Assembly: GCF_001642995.1 (NCBI RefSeq)
Contig: NZ_LOHS01000052.1
Span: forward strand, 113,400 to 177,399
Source of the DNA: Streptomyces jeddahensis
Lineage (GTDB): Bacteria; Actinomycetota; Actinomycetes; Streptomycetales; Streptomycetaceae
Length of the DNA: 64,000 nt
Reading direction: 5' to 3'
This document shows positions 34,359 to 42,645 of this stretch, in pieces (positions within the stretch are counted from its first letter, which is position 1; every line of letters begins with the position of its first letter). The position numbers and the translations under genes were made by a program. Under the pieces are notes generated by a model. The model made no database searches and had not been told where the DNA came from. It saw only the letters and a list, made by a program, of their open reading frames with translations.

Positions 34359-34609
34359 GCTCTCCAGCCTCCTGGCTGCGGCTCGACATACGGATACGTA
34401 TTGCCACAAGCGCACGAAGTAAGCACAGGGTTGACGCGATGCCGCTCGGACGGCGGATGCGGCGGCTGGGCGAGTCGGTGTATGGGCAGGCCGGCTGGAG
34501 ATCTGGACCGAAAGGAATCTTGCGTATACATCGGGATTCTCCAGGCGTGGCGTGACCTTGCGGACCTGCCGTACGGAGCGGTCAGGGCCAGTGCGATGAT
34601 GGCTCGGCC

Positions 34610-35455
34610 ATGACTGCCCCCCGCCAGCGCACGGCGCACGACGGAGTCGATCTCCGGATCCTCAGGGCCGCGGTGTTCACCGCGGTCTGCGTCGCGCTGT
34701 CCGCGGCAGGCCATGTGCTCGCCTCCTGCGAGGCGCTCCCGCTGTGGGCGCTCGGGGTGTCGTCCTTCGCCGTCTTCGCCGTCGCGGTGCCGTTCGCCGG
34801 GCGTGAGCGTGCCCTGCCCGGTATCGCCGCGGTGCTGGCCGTGGGTCAGGCCGCGCTGCACACGCTGTTCGGCTTCGCCCAGGGCGGTACGCAGATGGCC
34901 ATGGGCGTCGTCGGCGGGACTTCGTCTGCGGGGGGCGCCGGTTCGTCGTCGGCGCTCACGGATGCCGCACTGGTGGAGCGGGCCGCACGGCTGGTGTGCG
35001 GAGCCGGAGCCGCGGCGATCAGCCCGGCCCAGGCCCAGCGGATCCTCTCGGGCGCGGGCCTCGAACCGGGCGGGTCCCTGCACGACCACACCGCGGCGGC
35101 GTCCACCGCCACCGGCTCCGCGGCCTCGCTGCTGCCGTCCCTGCCCATGCTTCTCGCGCACGTGCTCGCGGCCGTCGTCGCCGGCTGGCTGCTGCGCCGC
35201 GGCGACATCGCACTGGGGCGCCTTCTGCGGCTTTCCGCGCACGGAGTCGCCGAAGCGGCGCGCGTACGGTCGCTGCGCCGTGCCCTCGCGCTCGTACGCG
35301 CCCTGCTCACCGGGCTTCCCACGGCGCCGGAGCTGGGTCCGCGTACGCCGCGCACCGCGTTGCTCCGGCCCGCGAAGCCGCGTGTCTCCGCACTTCAGCA
35401 CACGGTGATCAGGCGCGGGCCGCCATCCGCGGCCGCGTTCCTTCTCGCTGCCTGA
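34610..35455 (+). CDS. Integral membrane protein at the head of the copper gene cluster
   Basis: 281 aa from ATG. Hydrophobic helices: AAVFTAVCVALSAAGHVLA, LPLWALGVSSFAVFAVAVPFAG, GIAAVLAVGQAALHTLFGFA, and LPMLLAHVLAAVVAGWLLRRG. The two central His residues within membrane helices (AAGHVL, ALHTLF) and the position before ycnI hint at a metal-related role, but no known family is recognised. The 110-bp gap to ycnI allows shared or separate transcription. Confidence 0.6.
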   Translation: MTAPRQRTAHDGVDLRILRAAVFTAVCVALSAAGHVLASCEALPLWALGVSSFAVFAVAVPFAGRERALPGIAAVLAVGQAALHTLFGFAQGGTQMAMGVVGGTSSAGGAGSSSALTDAALVERAARLVCGAGAAAISPAQAQRILSGAGLEPGGSLHDHTAAASTATGSAASLLPSLPMLLAHVLAAVVAGWLLRRGDIALGRLLRLSAHGVAEAARVRSLRRALALVRALLTGLPTAPELGPRTPRTALLRPAKPRVSALQHTVIRRGPPSAAAFLLAA

Positions 35456-35564
35456 CACGCGCACCACTCCACTCGACGGAGGAGGTGCCGTGCGGCACGC
35501 GCGCGTGCCCATGGGGCGCGCCACCTTCCGACGACAACACTGCTGAAGTGGAGTGTTCTCCCGC

Positions 35565-36311
35565 ATGAACCCTCTGAAGGTTTCCCGTCTGCCCGTCGTG
35601 GTCGCCGCGGCCGGCGCCGCCGTCCTGCTGTTCTCCGCCCCTGCCTTCGCGCACGTCACCGTGCAGCCGGAGGGCGAGGCGGCCAAGGGCGGGTACGCCG
35701 TCATCGACTTCAAGGTGCCGAACGAGCGCGACAACGCCTCGACGACGAAGCTCGAGGTGAGCTTCCCGACCGACCATCCGCTCGCCTCCGTGATGCCCCA
35801 GCCCGTCGACGGCTGGAAGGTCGAGGTCACCAGGTCCAAGCTCGACAAGCCGCTCGAGATGCACGGCGAGAAGATCACCGAGGCCGTCTCCAAGGTCACC
35901 TGGACCGCCGACGGCAAGGGCATCCAGCCCGGCTACTTCCAGAAGTTCCCGCTCTCCGTCGGCCAGCTGCCGGAGGACACCGACGAGCTCGTCTTCAAGG
36001 CGATCCAGACGTACTCCAACAAGGAGGTCGTGCGCTGGATCGAGGTGCAGCAGGAGGGCCAGGAGGAGCCGGAGAACCCGGCGCCGGTGCTGGAGCTGTC
36101 GGCGGCGACCGACGGCCACCACGGCGGCGGTTCGGGCGACACGGCCTCCTCGGACGAGTCCACGCCGGACTCGGGAACGGCCGAGACGGCGGCTGCCTCG
36201 GCGGACTCCAGCGACACCACCGCACGCGTCCTCGGCATCGTCGGCATCGCCGTGGGCGTAGCGGGCGTGGCGTTCGGCGTGCTGGCCCGGCGCAGGCGCC
36301 CCAGCAGCTGA
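35565..36311 (+). CDS. ycnI: YcnI-like (DUF1775) copper-binding surface protein
   Basis: 248 aa from ATG (MNPLKVSRLP); a GTG four codons upstream is also open. Signal peptide of about 29 residues ending FSAPAFA, so the mature protein begins with AHVTVQPEGEAAKGGYAVIDFKVPNE: the N-terminal His is the copper-binding residue known from YcnI proteins. The DUF1775 domain fills residues 30-165, then a Ser/Thr/Asp-rich stalk and a C-terminal membrane helix (VLGIVGIAVGVAGVAFGVLA) with an RRRR stop-transfer. Displayed on the outer face of the membrane; next to Sco and PCuAC, consistent with copper handling. Confidence 0.88.
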   Translation: MNPLKVSRLPVVVAAAGAAVLLFSAPAFAHVTVQPEGEAAKGGYAVIDFKVPNERDNASTTKLEVSFPTDHPLASVMPQPVDGWKVEVTRSKLDKPLEMHGEKITEAVSKVTWTADGKGIQPGYFQKFPLSVGQLPEDTDELVFKAIQTYSNKEVVRWIEVQQEGQEEPENPAPVLELSAATDGHHGGGSGDTASSDESTPDSGTAETAAASADSSDTTARVLGIVGIAVGVAGVAFGVLARRRRPSS

Positions 36312-36469
36312 TCTCGACCGGCAGCTGCCCATGCCGGACATGCGCCTGCCGGGCGCCGAGCGGCTGGGCAGCTGAGCAACCACCCGGTGGGCCCGGGGTC
36401 GCGCCGATGGCTCATGGCTGCGGACGACCCCGGCGCCGACCGGACACCTCACATCTGGGACATTTTCGT

Positions 36470-37126
36470 ATGCGCAAGAACACCCTCCTCGCCGCCGCGC
36501 TGGTGGCCGCCGCAACGCTGACCCTCTCCGCGTGCGGCAGCGGTGACGACGGCAAGAAGCCCGTCGCCGAGGTGTCCGTGGAGTCGGGCAGCTCGGACAA
36601 GGCCGCGACCGTGCTGGACAAGCCGTTCACCAAGCCGGACCTGGTTCTCACCGACACCCACGGCAAGAAGTACGACCTGGTCGAGCAGACCAAGGGCAGG
36701 CCGACGCTGATCTACTTCGGCTACACCCACTGCCCCGACGTCTGCCCGCTGACCATGAGCAACATCGCGGTCGCCAAGAAGCAGCTGCCCAAGGCCGAGC
36801 AGGACAAGCTGCGCGTCGTCTTCGTCACCACCGACCCGGAGCGGGACACCCCGTCCGCGCTCGCCAGCTGGCTGAAGGCGCAGGACCCCGACTTCATCGG
36901 CCTGACCGGGGACTTCTCCACCATCCAGGCCGGCGCCCGGCAGCTCGGCATCTCCATCGAGCCGCCGACCAAGGACAAGAACGGCAAGGTCGTCTCGATG
37001 CACGGCACCCAGGTCGTCGCCTTCTCCCCGAAGACCGACGCGGGCTATGTCCTGTACGGCGAGGACGCCACGGTCGACGACTACACGAAGGACCTGCCGA
37101 AGCTGATCAAGGGGGAGACGCCGTGA
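36470..37126 (+). CDS. sco: Sco copper metallochaperone lipoprotein
   Basis: 218 aa from ATG (MRKNTLLAAA). Lipobox LTLSACGSG anchors the processed protein by its Cys at about 20. The thioredoxin-like Sco fold carries the copper site: two Cys in YFGYTHCPDVCPLTMSN and a distal His in VVSMHGTQVVAFS. Sco delivers copper to the CuA site of cytochrome c oxidase or to other extracytoplasmic copper enzymes. In S. lividans the equivalent cluster links Sco, ECuC and DtpA to copper-dependent development. Its last 4 bases overlap the next start (GTGA), so they are translationally coupled. Confidence 0.93.
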   Translation: MRKNTLLAAALVAAATLTLSACGSGDDGKKPVAEVSVESGSSDKAATVLDKPFTKPDLVLTDTHGKKYDLVEQTKGRPTLIYFGYTHCPDVCPLTMSNIAVAKKQLPKAEQDKLRVVFVTTDPERDTPSALASWLKAQDPDFIGLTGDFSTIQAGARQLGISIEPPTKDKNGKVVSMHGTQVVAFSPKTDAGYVLYGEDATVDDYTKDLPKLIKGETP

Positions 37127-37662
37127 GGCGCGGGGTCCGCACGCGGACCGGCGCCCGCGACGCGAGGGGACTCGCGACCGGCGGCGCCAAGGGACTCATG
37201 ACCGGCGGCGCGCTGCTCGTCGCCGCCGGGCTCGTGCTCACCGGCTGCGGCTCCGCCGACGGCTCGGCGCAGACGGACGCGGCCTCGAAGAAGCCCGACC
37301 TGAAGGTGAGCGGGGCCTATATGCCGGTGCCGCCGACGGCCGACATGGCCGCGGGATACTTCACCGTCACCAACTCGGGCGGCGCGGACGAGCTCACCTC
37401 CGTCACCAGCGACATAGCCGCCGACGTCACCCTCCACACCACCGACGGCGGGGCGATGAAGGAGCAGAAGTCCTTCGACGTACCCGCGGGCGGCAGGCTC
37501 GACTTCGCACGCGGCGGAAACCACGTGATGTTCGACAAGCTCACGCACAGGCCGAAGCTGGGCGAGAAGGTCTCCGTCGAGTTGCACTTCGCCGAGTCCG
37601 GCACGATCACCGTTGAGGTGCCGGTGAAGGCCGCCACGTACAACCCGTCAAGCCATCACTGA
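37123..37662 (+). CDS. ecuC: PCu(A)C-type copper chaperone lipoprotein (ECuC-like)
   Basis: 179 aa from GTG overlapping the sco stop. After an Arg-rich start, a lipoprotein signal ends in the lipobox LVLTGCGSAD. The DUF461/PCuAC domain shows the Cu(I) ligands of the H(M)X10MX21HXM pattern: His in VTLHTTDGGAMKEQ with the Met shortly after, then NHVMFDK. It accepts extracellular copper and passes it to Sco. A C-terminal SSHH adds two His that could also bind metal. Confidence 0.9.
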   Translation: MRRGVRTRTGARDARGLATGGAKGLMTGGALLVAAGLVLTGCGSADGSAQTDAASKKPDLKVSGAYMPVPPTADMAAGYFTVTNSGGADELTSVTSDIAADVTLHTTDGGAMKEQKSFDVPAGGRLDFARGGNHVMFDKLTHRPKLGEKVSVELHFAESGTITVEVPVKAATYNPSSHH

Positions 37663-37687
37663 GACGCAGTCAGAGGACGGAGAGTCC

Positions 37688-39754
37688 ATGAGGTCCATCG
37701 CTCCTCGCTTCGGGCATCTTCTGGCGCTGCTGATCGCCGTGACGGGCGCGCTCCTCGCCGGTGCCGCGCCCGCATCGGCGCATGCCGCGCTGCTCGGGAG
37801 CGACCCCAAGCAGGGGGCAGTGGTCGCCACGGCGCCGAAGCAGGTGTCGCTCACGTTCTCGGAGGACGTGGCGATGTCGGACGGCTCGATCCGGGTGCTC
37901 GACCCGGCCGGCAAGCGCGTCGACACCGGCAGCCCCGAGAACCTCGGCAGCGACGTCTACAGCGTGAAGCTGCACTCGGGGCTGCCCAACGGCACGTTCA
38001 CCGTCGCCTACCAGGTGGTGTCGGCCGACAGCCACCCGGTCTCCGGCGCCTTCACGTTCTCGGTGGGCGCGCCGTCCAAGACCTCGGTCGCGCTGGGGGA
38101 CCAGACGGCGGGCGGCGGTATCGTCGGCGGGCTCTACGGCATTGCGCGCTATGTGTCGTACGCCGGGTTCATCGTCATGGTCGGCGGGGCCGCCTTCGTA
38201 CTGGCCTGCTGGCCGCGCGGCGCCGGAGTGCGGGCGGTGCAGCGGGTCGTGGTCTCCGGCTGGGTCGCGCTGACCGCGGCCACCCTCGCGATGCTGCTGA
38301 TGCGGGGCGCGTACACCGGCTCGGGGAAGCTCGCCGACGTCTTCGACCTGGGGCAGCTCGGCACGGTGCTGCAGACCAAGACCGGAGCGGCACTCAGCTC
38401 ACGCCTGCTGCTGCTCGCCGCGGCCGCTCTGTTCATCGCGGTGCTGTTCGGGGCGTACGTCAGGCATGCGGAAGACGGGGAGCAGGGAGACCAGGGGGAC
38501 GAGGCAACCCACGATGCCGCAGGCGGTGACGGCGACACCGACCGGCACGGCGACACCGACCGGCACGGCGGGACCGACCAGCACGCCGAGGCCGACAGCC
38601 GGAAGAGCGACCTCGCCTTCGGCCTCGCCATCGGCGGCACCGTCGTCGCGGCGGGCCTCGCCGCCACCTGGGCCATGGCCGAGCACGCCTCGACCGGTAT
38701 CCAGGCAGGGCTCGCGATGCCCGTCGACGTGCTGCATCTGCTAGCGGTCGCGGCCTGGCTGGGCGGTCTGACGACGCTGCTGGTGTCGCTGTACCGCGCG
38801 CCCTCGATCGAGGCCTCAGCCGTACGCCGCTTCTCGCGCATCGCGCTCGGCAGCGTCACCGTGCTGGCGGCGACCGGCATCTACCAGTCGTGGCGCCAGG
38901 TCGGCTCCTGGTCGGCGCTCACCGGTACGGCGTACGGGCAGCTGCTGCTCGTGAAGGTCGGGCTGGTCGCCGTACTGGTGGGCATCGCCTGGATCTCCCG
39001 CCGGTGGACCGCGCGACTCACGGACACACCCGGTGTGGACGCCGAGGACGAGCTGGGCGCCGAAACCGCCGCGAAGGCCGCATCGGCACACGCCGCGCAG
39101 GCCGCATCGGCACACAGTACGAGCGAGCGCGTCACCGTGCCGCCCGAGGGACCGGGGTCCGCCGAGGGGAAGGCGGGCGGGGACGCCGCACGCGCCGCCC
39201 AACTCGCCCGCCAGCAGGCCGCCATGGCCACCGCGCGCAAGAAGCGCATCCGGGACGCCGATCCGCACCGCTTCGGCCTGCGCCGTTCCGTGCTCGCCGA
39301 AGCCGGCGTCGCCGTGGTGCTGCTCGCGGTCACCACGGTACTGACGTCCACCGAGCCGGGCCGTACGGAGCAGGAGGCCGCGCGTGCCACCAGCGCGGCA
39401 TCGGAGCTGAGCGGACCCGTCTCCCTGGACATTCCGTTCGACACGGGCGGCGAGGACGGCAAGGGCACCGTGTCGCTCGATCTGACGCCGGGCCGGACCG
39501 GCAGCAACGAGATGCATGTCTATGTGAAGCGCCCGAACGGCAAGCCCTTCGACATCCCCGAGATCAAGGTGTCCTTCACGCTCACGTCCAAGGACATCGG
39601 GCCGCTGCCCGTCACCCCCGACCACCTCCTCACCGGGCACTGGAGCGCACGCGGGGTGCAGATCCCGATGGCCGGCGACTGGAAGGTCGCCGTGACCGTG
39701 CGGACCTCGGACATCGACCAGGTGACCGTCAACAAGAACGTGAAGATCGGCTGA
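37688..39754 (+). CDS. CopC-CopD fusion copper-binding membrane protein with C-terminal YtkA-like domain
   Basis: 688 aa from ATG with GGACGGAGAG upstream. Signal peptide ends PASA and the mature protein starts HAALLGSDPKQG; this N-terminal His with the SADSHPVSG His is the CopC copper site. About eight membrane helices of CopD follow (for example YVSYAGFIVMVGGAAFVLACW and VLHLLAVAAWLGGLTTLLVSLY). Between two helices lies a His/Asp-rich loop (about residues 258-308, repeated DTDRHG). After the last helices an extracytoplasmic domain of about 125 residues resembles YtkA. Likely role: copper import or extracytoplasmic copper relay, in one transcript with sco, ecuC and dtpA. Confidence 0.9.
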   Translation: MRSIAPRFGHLLALLIAVTGALLAGAAPASAHAALLGSDPKQGAVVATAPKQVSLTFSEDVAMSDGSIRVLDPAGKRVDTGSPENLGSDVYSVKLHSGLPNGTFTVAYQVVSADSHPVSGAFTFSVGAPSKTSVALGDQTAGGGIVGGLYGIARYVSYAGFIVMVGGAAFVLACWPRGAGVRAVQRVVVSGWVALTAATLAMLLMRGAYTGSGKLADVFDLGQLGTVLQTKTGAALSSRLLLLAAAALFIAVLFGAYVRHAEDGEQGDQGDEATHDAAGGDGDTDRHGDTDRHGGTDQHAEADSRKSDLAFGLAIGGTVVAAGLAATWAMAEHASTGIQAGLAMPVDVLHLLAVAAWLGGLTTLLVSLYRAPSIEASAVRRFSRIALGSVTVLAATGIYQSWRQVGSWSALTGTAYGQLLLVKVGLVAVLVGIAWISRRWTARLTDTPGVDAEDELGAETAAKAASAHAAQAASAHSTSERVTVPPEGPGSAEGKAGGDAARAAQLARQQAAMATARKKRIRDADPHRFGLRRSVLAEAGVAVVLLAVTTVLTSTEPGRTEQEAARATSAASELSGPVSLDIPFDTGGEDGKGTVSLDLTPGRTGSNEMHVYVKRPNGKPFDIPEIKVSFTLTSKDIGPLPVTPDHLLTGHWSARGVQIPMAGDWKVAVTVRTSDIDQVTVNKNVKIG

Positions 39755-39759
39755 CCACC

Positions 39760-41007
39760 ATGCCTGACCAGTCCATTTCCCGACGACGCCTCCTCGGTAC
39801 GGCCGGCGCCACCGGCATCGCGTTGGGCGCCGCAGGCGGTGCCGCGGGGTACGCCGTGGCGTCCTCGGGCTCCGGTGAGGGCTCGGGCGGCACGGCCGCC
39901 GCGCCGCTTACCTCCCTCGGCTCCGAAGAGGTGATGTTTCACGGGAAACATCAGCCAGGCATCACGACGCCGATGCAGGGCCACGGCCATCTCATCGCGT
40001 TCGACCTGGTGGCCGGTGCGGGCCGCAAGGAGGCGGCCGCGCTGCTGCGCCGCTGGTCGGCGACGGCGGAGCGGCTGATGGCGGGCGAGGCCGCCGCAAG
40101 CGATGACACCGACGTCGCGCGCGATGCCGGGCCCTCGTCCCTGACCGTGACCTTCGGCTTCGGCTCCACCTTCTTCTCGCGCACGGGCCTGGAGAAGCAG
40201 CGCCCGGTGGCCCTCGATCCGTTGCCGGACTTCTCCTCGGACCACATCGACCAGGCGCGCAGCAATGGCGACCTGTGGGTGCAGATCGGGGCGAACGACG
40301 CGCTCGTCGCCTTCCACGCGCTGCGCGCCGTCCAGACGGAGGCCCGTGGCGTCGCACGCGTCCGCTGGCAGATGAACGGCTTCAACCGCTCGCCCGGCGC
40401 GACCGCCCGACCCATGACGGCCCGCAATCTGATGGGCCAGATCGACGGCACGAACAACCCGAAGCCGACGGACGACGACTTCGACCAGCGCATCTTCGTG
40501 CCGACCTCCGGCGACCCGTCCTGGATGGCGGGCGGCTCCTACGCCGTCGTACGCCGCATCCGGATGCTCCTCGACGACTGGGAGAAGCTGTCCCAGAAGG
40601 ACCAGGAGAACGTCATAGGGCGGCGCAAGTCCGACGGCGCGCCCCTCACCGGCGGCACCGAGACGACCGAACCGAAGCTCGAGCAGACCGACGCCGACGG
40701 CAACCTCGTCATCCCGATCAATGCGCACGCCCGCATCACACGGCCCGACCAGAACGGCGGGGCCGCGATGCTGCGCCGGCCGTTCTCCTTCCACGACGGT
40801 TTCGATGCGGACGGAGTGCCGGACGCGGGCCTGCTCTTCATCTGCTGGCAGGCCGACCCGCTGCGCGGCTTCGTACCGGTGCAGCGCAAGCTCGACCGCG
40901 GCGACGCCCTGTCTCCGTTCATCCGGCACGAGTCGAGCGGCCTCTTCGCCGTGCCGGGCGGCGCGGCCAAGGGCGAGTACGTCGGACAGCGGCTGCTGGA
41001 AGCCTGA
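39760..41007 (+). CDS. dtpA: Tat-secreted DyP-type haem peroxidase (DtpA-like)
   Basis: 415 aa from ATG, 5 bp after copCD. Twin-arginine signal SRRRLLGTAGATGIALGAAGG. DyP marks: GQIDGTNNP with the distal catalytic Asp, the proximal haem ligand His in INAHARITRPDQNGGAAMLRRP, and LFICWQADPLRGFVPVQRKL. DyP peroxidases oxidise dyes and phenols with H2O2; in S. lividans DtpA is needed for copper-dependent maturation of the radical oxidase GlxA. The operon position after the copper chaperones matches that. A near-perfect parS-like sequence lies inside the coding region at 39936-39949. Confidence 0.93.
   Translation: MPDQSISRRRLLGTAGATGIALGAAGGAAGYAVASSGSGEGSGGTAAAPLTSLGSEEVMFHGKHQPGITTPMQGHGHLIAFDLVAGAGRKEAAALLRRWSATAERLMAGEAAASDDTDVARDAGPSSLTVTFGFGSTFFSRTGLEKQRPVALDPLPDFSSDHIDQARSNGDLWVQIGANDALVAFHALRAVQTEARGVARVRWQMNGFNRSPGATARPMTARNLMGQIDGTNNPKPTDDDFDQRIFVPTSGDPSWMAGGSYAVVRRIRMLLDDWEKLSQKDQENVIGRRKSDGAPLTGGTETTEPKLEQTDADGNLVIPINAHARITRPDQNGGAAMLRRPFSFHDGFDADGVPDAGLLFICWQADPLRGFVPVQRKLDRGDALSPFIRHESSGLFAVPGGAAKGEYVGQRLLEA
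39936..39949. other. parS-like site with one mismatch, within dtpA
   Basis: GTTTCACGGGAAAC differs from the Streptomyces parS palindrome GTTTCACGTGAAAC at one central base. The surrounding inverted repeat extends to GATGTTTC-N4-GAAACATC (39933-39952). Confidence 0.6.
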
Positions 41008-41086
41008 TCAGCCTGATAAGCCTGATCGAGCGGGGTCGGAGGCCGCGTGCGGAAGCCGCAGTGGCGGCTGGCATTAGGGTGACGGT

Positions 41087-42022
41087 ATGTCCGCCACCCG
41101 CTACACGTACCTCGGCCCCGCAGGCACCTTCACCGAGGCCGCACTCCGCAAGCTCCCGGAAGCCGCCACGCGGGAGCTCGTCCCCATGGTGACCGTGTCC
41201 GCGGCTCTCGACGCCGTGCGCGCCGGCGAGGCCGCGGCCGCGCTCGTGCCGATCGAGAACTCCGTGGAGGGCGGCATCACCACGACCCTCGACGAGCTCA
41301 TCGCGGGCGAGCCGCTGATGATCTACCGCGAGGTGCTGCTGCCGATCACCTTCGCGCTGCTGGTCCGGCCCGGCACGCAGCTGGCCGACATCAAGACGGT
41401 GACCGCGCATCCGGCTGCGCAGACGCAGGTCCGCAACTGGCTGGCGGCGAACCTCCCGGACGCCGTGTGGGAGTCGTCCGCATCGAACGCCGACGGCGCG
41501 CGACTGGTGCAGGAGGGCCGCTACGACGCGGCCTTCGCGGGCGAGTTCGCGGCGGCGACCTACGGCTTGGAGCCTCTGGTCACCGAGATCCACGACGCGG
41601 CGAACGCGCAGACCCGCTTCGTGCTGGTCGGCCGCCCCGCCCGGCCCGCGGCCCCGACCGGGGCGGACAAGACGTCGGTGGTCATCTGGCAGCGCGACGA
41701 CCACCCGGGTGCACTGCTGGAACTGCTCCAGGAGTTCGCGGTACGCGGGGTCAACCTGGTGCTGCTGCAGTCCCGGCCGACCGGCGAGGGCATCGGGAGT
41801 TACTGCTTCGCGATCGACGCCGAGGGGCACGTCTCGGACCCCCGGGTCGGCGAGGCCCTCATGGGGCTCAAGCGGATCTGCCTGAAGGTGCGGTTCCTCG
41901 GGTCGTATCCCCAGGCCGATGTCTCGCCCCAGGATGTGCGGGCTCTCAGGCCCGGGACGTCCGACGGCGACTTCGCGGAGGCGTCGGACTGGCTGACGCG
42001 CTGCCGGGACGGGCGGTTCTGA
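41087..42022 (+). CDS. pheA: Prephenate dehydratase
   Basis: 311 aa from ATG. Converts prephenate to phenylpyruvate in phenylalanine synthesis. Opening YTYLGPAGTFTEAALRKLPEA, the IENSVEGGITTTLDEL loop, and the NAQTRFVLVGR motif with the catalytic Thr-Arg-Phe are all present. A C-terminal ACT domain (DHPGALLELLQEFAVRGVNLVLLQSRPTGEGIGSYCFAIDAEGH) gives phenylalanine feedback; its usual ESRP reads QSRP. No chorismate mutase is fused, as usual in actinobacteria. Followed by a 620-bp gap rich in DnaA boxes and then serS. Confidence 0.96.
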   Translation: MSATRYTYLGPAGTFTEAALRKLPEAATRELVPMVTVSAALDAVRAGEAAAALVPIENSVEGGITTTLDELIAGEPLMIYREVLLPITFALLVRPGTQLADIKTVTAHPAAQTQVRNWLAANLPDAVWESSASNADGARLVQEGRYDAAFAGEFAAATYGLEPLVTEIHDAANAQTRFVLVGRPARPAAPTGADKTSVVIWQRDDHPGALLELLQEFAVRGVNLVLLQSRPTGEGIGSYCFAIDAEGHVSDPRVGEALMGLKRICLKVRFLGSYPQADVSPQDVRALRPGTSDGDFAEASDWLTRCRDGRF

Positions 42023-42055
42023 CTGGTCCGCCGGCACGGGCGGCTCTGAGCAGAG

Positions 42056-42417
42056 TTATCCACCGGTACCCCCTACGGTCCTACCTGCAGATTTTCCTCA
42101 TCCACAGCAGTTATCCACAGGTTGGCTTCTCGACCTGGGGACAAGTCGACAACGAAGTGCACTACGCACGACACAGTCGACAAATCGCTCTCCGCCGCCC
42201 ATGTCTCTCCACTCTCACCCACATCACCCGTCGTCCACCCGTTTCACTTGATCAACCCTTTGGGGCGAACCATTTCCACCCGAAAGGGGACCCACGGGCG
42301 GTTTGAACCGGGAATGCGCCGTCCCGCTTGCGGCTTTCGGAATGATCACTTCCGGCATCCACAGATCTTGCACACAGCCTGTGGATAACTTTTCCGCGCA
42401 TGGATTCCTGTGGACAA
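42056..42417. promoter_or_regulatory. DnaA-box cluster in the pheA-serS gap
   Basis: The 42023-42645 gap has no gene but holds TTATCCACC (42056-42064), TCATCCACA (42098-42106), TTATCCACA (42111-42119), GCATCCACA (42355-42363), and on the other strand TTATCCACA (42380-42388) and TTGTCCACA (42409-42417). The last three perfect forms match the DnaA consensus, with TTGTCCACA preferred in Streptomyces. Confidence 0.75.
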
Positions 42418-42645
42418 CGGAGCCCCAAGTGCCGCCCCACACAAGGTGATCGAGTCAAGACACCGCATCGCATCTGCCCCGATTCAGGGAATCGCGCCCC
42501 GTTTATTGACGGTACGCTGCGATGTCGCTTCCCCGGCGCACATCCACCCGGGCCCGCACGAATTCCCATTCCGGCATATCGCTCAAAACACACATACCCA
42601 GATATCGGTTCGTGAGCGGGAAGCGCGCACCGGTAGCCTTGCTGT

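Noticed and set aside
42023..42645. Chromosomal origin of replication in the DnaA-box gap
   Set aside because: Too few boxes, and no dnaA, dnaN or gyr genes adjacent; a titration or regulatory site is more likely.
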